49,305 nt of DNA from Sphingomonadales bacterium (GTDB taxonomy: Bacteria > Pseudomonadota > Alphaproteobacteria > Sphingomonadales > Govanellaceae), in NCBI GenBank assembly GCA_019455285.1, contig JACFMS010000024.1:1-49305 (forward strand). Direction: 5' to 3'. Within the stretch, counting starts at the first letter, position 1, and each line of letters starts with the position of its first letter. The notes below the pieces were generated by a model. That model was given only the letters and a program-made list of their open reading frames with translations. It was not told the origin of the DNA and ran no database searches. Position numbers and translations under genes: made by a program. Shown here in pieces: positions 49,261 to 49,305 of the stretch.

Positions 49261-49305
49261 ACGGTTGAAGTGCAACGGTTGTAGGAATTCATAGAAGACC
49301 TCTGC

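Overview
The window is about 49 kb of GC-rich chromosome from an alphaproteobacterium, probably Rhodospirillales or a nearby lineage. The placement is inferred from content: an alpha-type SspB adaptor, an FtsZ tail ending [10 protein letters not shown], the complete division and cell-wall (dcw) cluster with rnpB upstream, the bamD-recN-ligA block beyond ftsZ, a plant-type (class II) DAHP synthase next to glutathione reductase, and a CtrA-type site. No tRNA, rRNA, prophage, IS element or CRISPR array was seen. Coding density is very high, and most long antisense reading frames are GC-driven shadows.

Layout. 1-10.2 kb: truncated quinone oxidoreductase (-), then sspB, fumC and a ribbon-helix-helix protein (+), a large AsmA-family protein (-), and a thioesterase, a UvrD/PcrA helicase and prmA (+). 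10.3-15.1 kb: ligA, recN and bamD (-). 15.2-15.8 kb: an XRE-type regulator (+) and a strong hairpin. 15.8-34.2 kb: one minus-strand dcw cluster transcribed in the order mraZ, rsmH, ftsL, ftsI, murE, murF, mraY, murD, ftsW, murG, murC, murB, ddl, ftsQ, ftsA, ftsZ. Fourteen of its fifteen junctions overlap or lie within 9 nt; only ftsZ has a real leader (63 nt). 34.2-35.0 kb: dcw control region and RNase P RNA. 35.0-43.8 kb: a small lipoprotein, a peptidoglycan amidase, a DMT exporter, a TrmJ-type RNA methyltransferase, cysS, gltX, nadE and class II DAHP synthase. 43.8-49.1 kb: gor, then a plus-strand island with a 25-residue lipoprotein and two tandem phosphodiester-glycosidase-like exported proteins, converging on gabD.

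The dcw genes make the UDP-MurNAc-pentapeptide (murB-F, ddl), the lipid intermediates (mraY, murG) and the divisome (ftsL, I, W, Q, A, Z). Their common promoter carries six TGGN boxes at an exact 10-bp period plus a seventh 11 bp away, as expected for MraZ, and a perfect TTAA-N7-TTAAC CtrA-type site beside them. This suggests joint autoregulation and cell-cycle control.

The most novel material is the 45.3-47.6 kb island. The two paralogues share four cysteines but only the first keeps a recognisable Asp-Gly signature, and a very short lipoprotein precedes them. Other points to check are a repeat-derived hairpin that buries the trmJ ribosome binding site, a possibly leaderless helicase mRNA, and the absence of lpxC from its usual slot between ftsZ and bamD.
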